This document shows, piece by piece, positions 63,596-64,000 of a DNA stretch of 64,000 bases. A program made the translations under genes and the position numbers. The notes below the pieces were generated by a model that saw only the letters and a list, made by a program, of their open reading frames with translations, had not been told where the DNA came from and did no database searches. Position 1 is the stretch's first letter, and every line of letters begins with the position of its first letter. This DNA comes from Pseudomonas fluorescens (GTDB lineage: Bacteria > Pseudomonadota > Gammaproteobacteria > Pseudomonadales > Pseudomonadaceae): NCBI RefSeq assembly GCF_018614655.1, contig NZ_JAGGOG010000003.1, positions 124,001 through 188,000 on the forward strand, given 5' to 3'.

Positions 63596-64000
63596 TCACG
63601 CCCCGCCAGCAGCACAACCTTTCGCGGCGTACTGTTCTTCGGCATCCGTCGTGCAGCTCCAACCCGTGGTAGTACTGCGGGTCAAGGTGATGGTCTTGCC
63701 CAATACCGGCGCAGGCGCATCAAGGATTTCACAGGTAATCGTGCCCGCCCCCGTGGCGACATCGCCGGTCGCCTCGATTTTGCAATTGGCGGTCGGGGTG
63801 GTCCCGCCGATCAAGGCTACGGTTGGCGCAGTACCCTGGTTGAGCGTGTCTTCAAACCCGGCTTTCAACGCAGAAATTTCCGCCAGCCCTGCCGTAAACT
63901 TGGCCTTGGCCTGGTGCTTGGTATAGATGGGCAGGCCGATAGTGGCCAAGATGCCGATGATCGCCACGACGATCAACAATTCGATCAAGGTAAAGCCTTT
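63596..64000 (-). CDS. pilA: type IV pilin PilA, N-terminus cut by window edge
   Basis: The visible 134 residues begin KGFTLIELLIVVAIIGILAT, the prepilin peptidase site (G/F) and N-terminal helix with Glu5. The C-terminal part has a disulfide pair (SCTTDAEEQYAAKGC), as expected for the variable D-region. Only about six residues of leader and the start codon are missing. It is the major pilin gene, adjacent to the ligase; pilB should lie just outside the window in PAO1 order. Confidence 0.9.
   Translation of the reverse strand, partial: KGFTLIELLIVVAIIGILATIGLPIYTKHQAKAKFTAGLAEISALKAGFEDTLNQGTAPTVALIGGTTPTANCKIEATGDVATGAGTITCEILDAPAPVLGKTITLTRSTTTGWSCTTDAEEQYAAKGCAAGGA

Overview
This window reads as the chromosome of a fluorescent Pseudomonas, most likely of the P. 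fluorescens group. The basis is high-GC coding sequence, two families of Pseudomonas REP palindromes, and gene order that follows, with rearrangements and gaps, the P. aeruginosa PAO1 block from rplM (PA4433) to pilA (PA4525). No database search was possible, so family names rest on motifs and remembered synteny.

Region 1 (1-11.5 kb) is core housekeeping. It holds the 5' end of rplM, an aldo/keto reductase, an acyl-CoA dehydrogenase, a GlxA-type AraC regulator, zapE, trpS, a small alpha/beta hydrolase, zapG, an SbmA/YddA-type ABC exporter and the redox two-component system roxSR. Region 2 (11.7-16 kb) has a secreted SIMPL protein and a 1,090-residue orphan protein resembling the dermonecrotic-toxin-like (DUF6543-type) family. 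That protein is the best candidate for unusual biology here. Region 3 (16-28.7 kb) is a di/tripeptide uptake locus: four dppA-like binding proteins, an OprD-family porin and dppBCDF. Region 4 (28.7-30.5 kb) is an AT-richer islet of orphan genes with a 48-bp near-continuous palindrome. It includes a 44-codon ORF that overlaps, and may extend, the gene before it.

Region 5 (30.5-41 kb) holds prfC, an OpuC/OsmU-type osmoprotectant ABC operon, speC, a Sel1-repeat gene and the divergent iron genes piuC and piuA. Region 6 (41-53 kb) has piuB, three tandem 127-bp repeats, phoD, and the fructose PTS operon fruBKA divergent from fruR, with an exact match to the reported Cra/FruR operator between them. 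Region 7 (53-64 kb) carries tatD, a zinc-ribbon membrane protein, a chemoreceptor, ampE-ampD, a DUF1631 gene, nadC, a DUF6388 gene and tRNA-Thr(CGT). It ends in a type IV pilin locus: an O-antigen-ligase-like, probable pilin-glycosylation gene and pilA, which is cut by the window edge.

The transport genes form coherent units. Peptides would pass from the porin through periplasmic DppA proteins to DppBCDF. Fructose would be phosphorylated by FruB and FruA, then by FruK, under FruR. Catecholate-type iron chelates would enter through PiuA and be handled with PiuB and PiuC. I saw no prophage, insertion sequence, CRISPR array or plasmid function.
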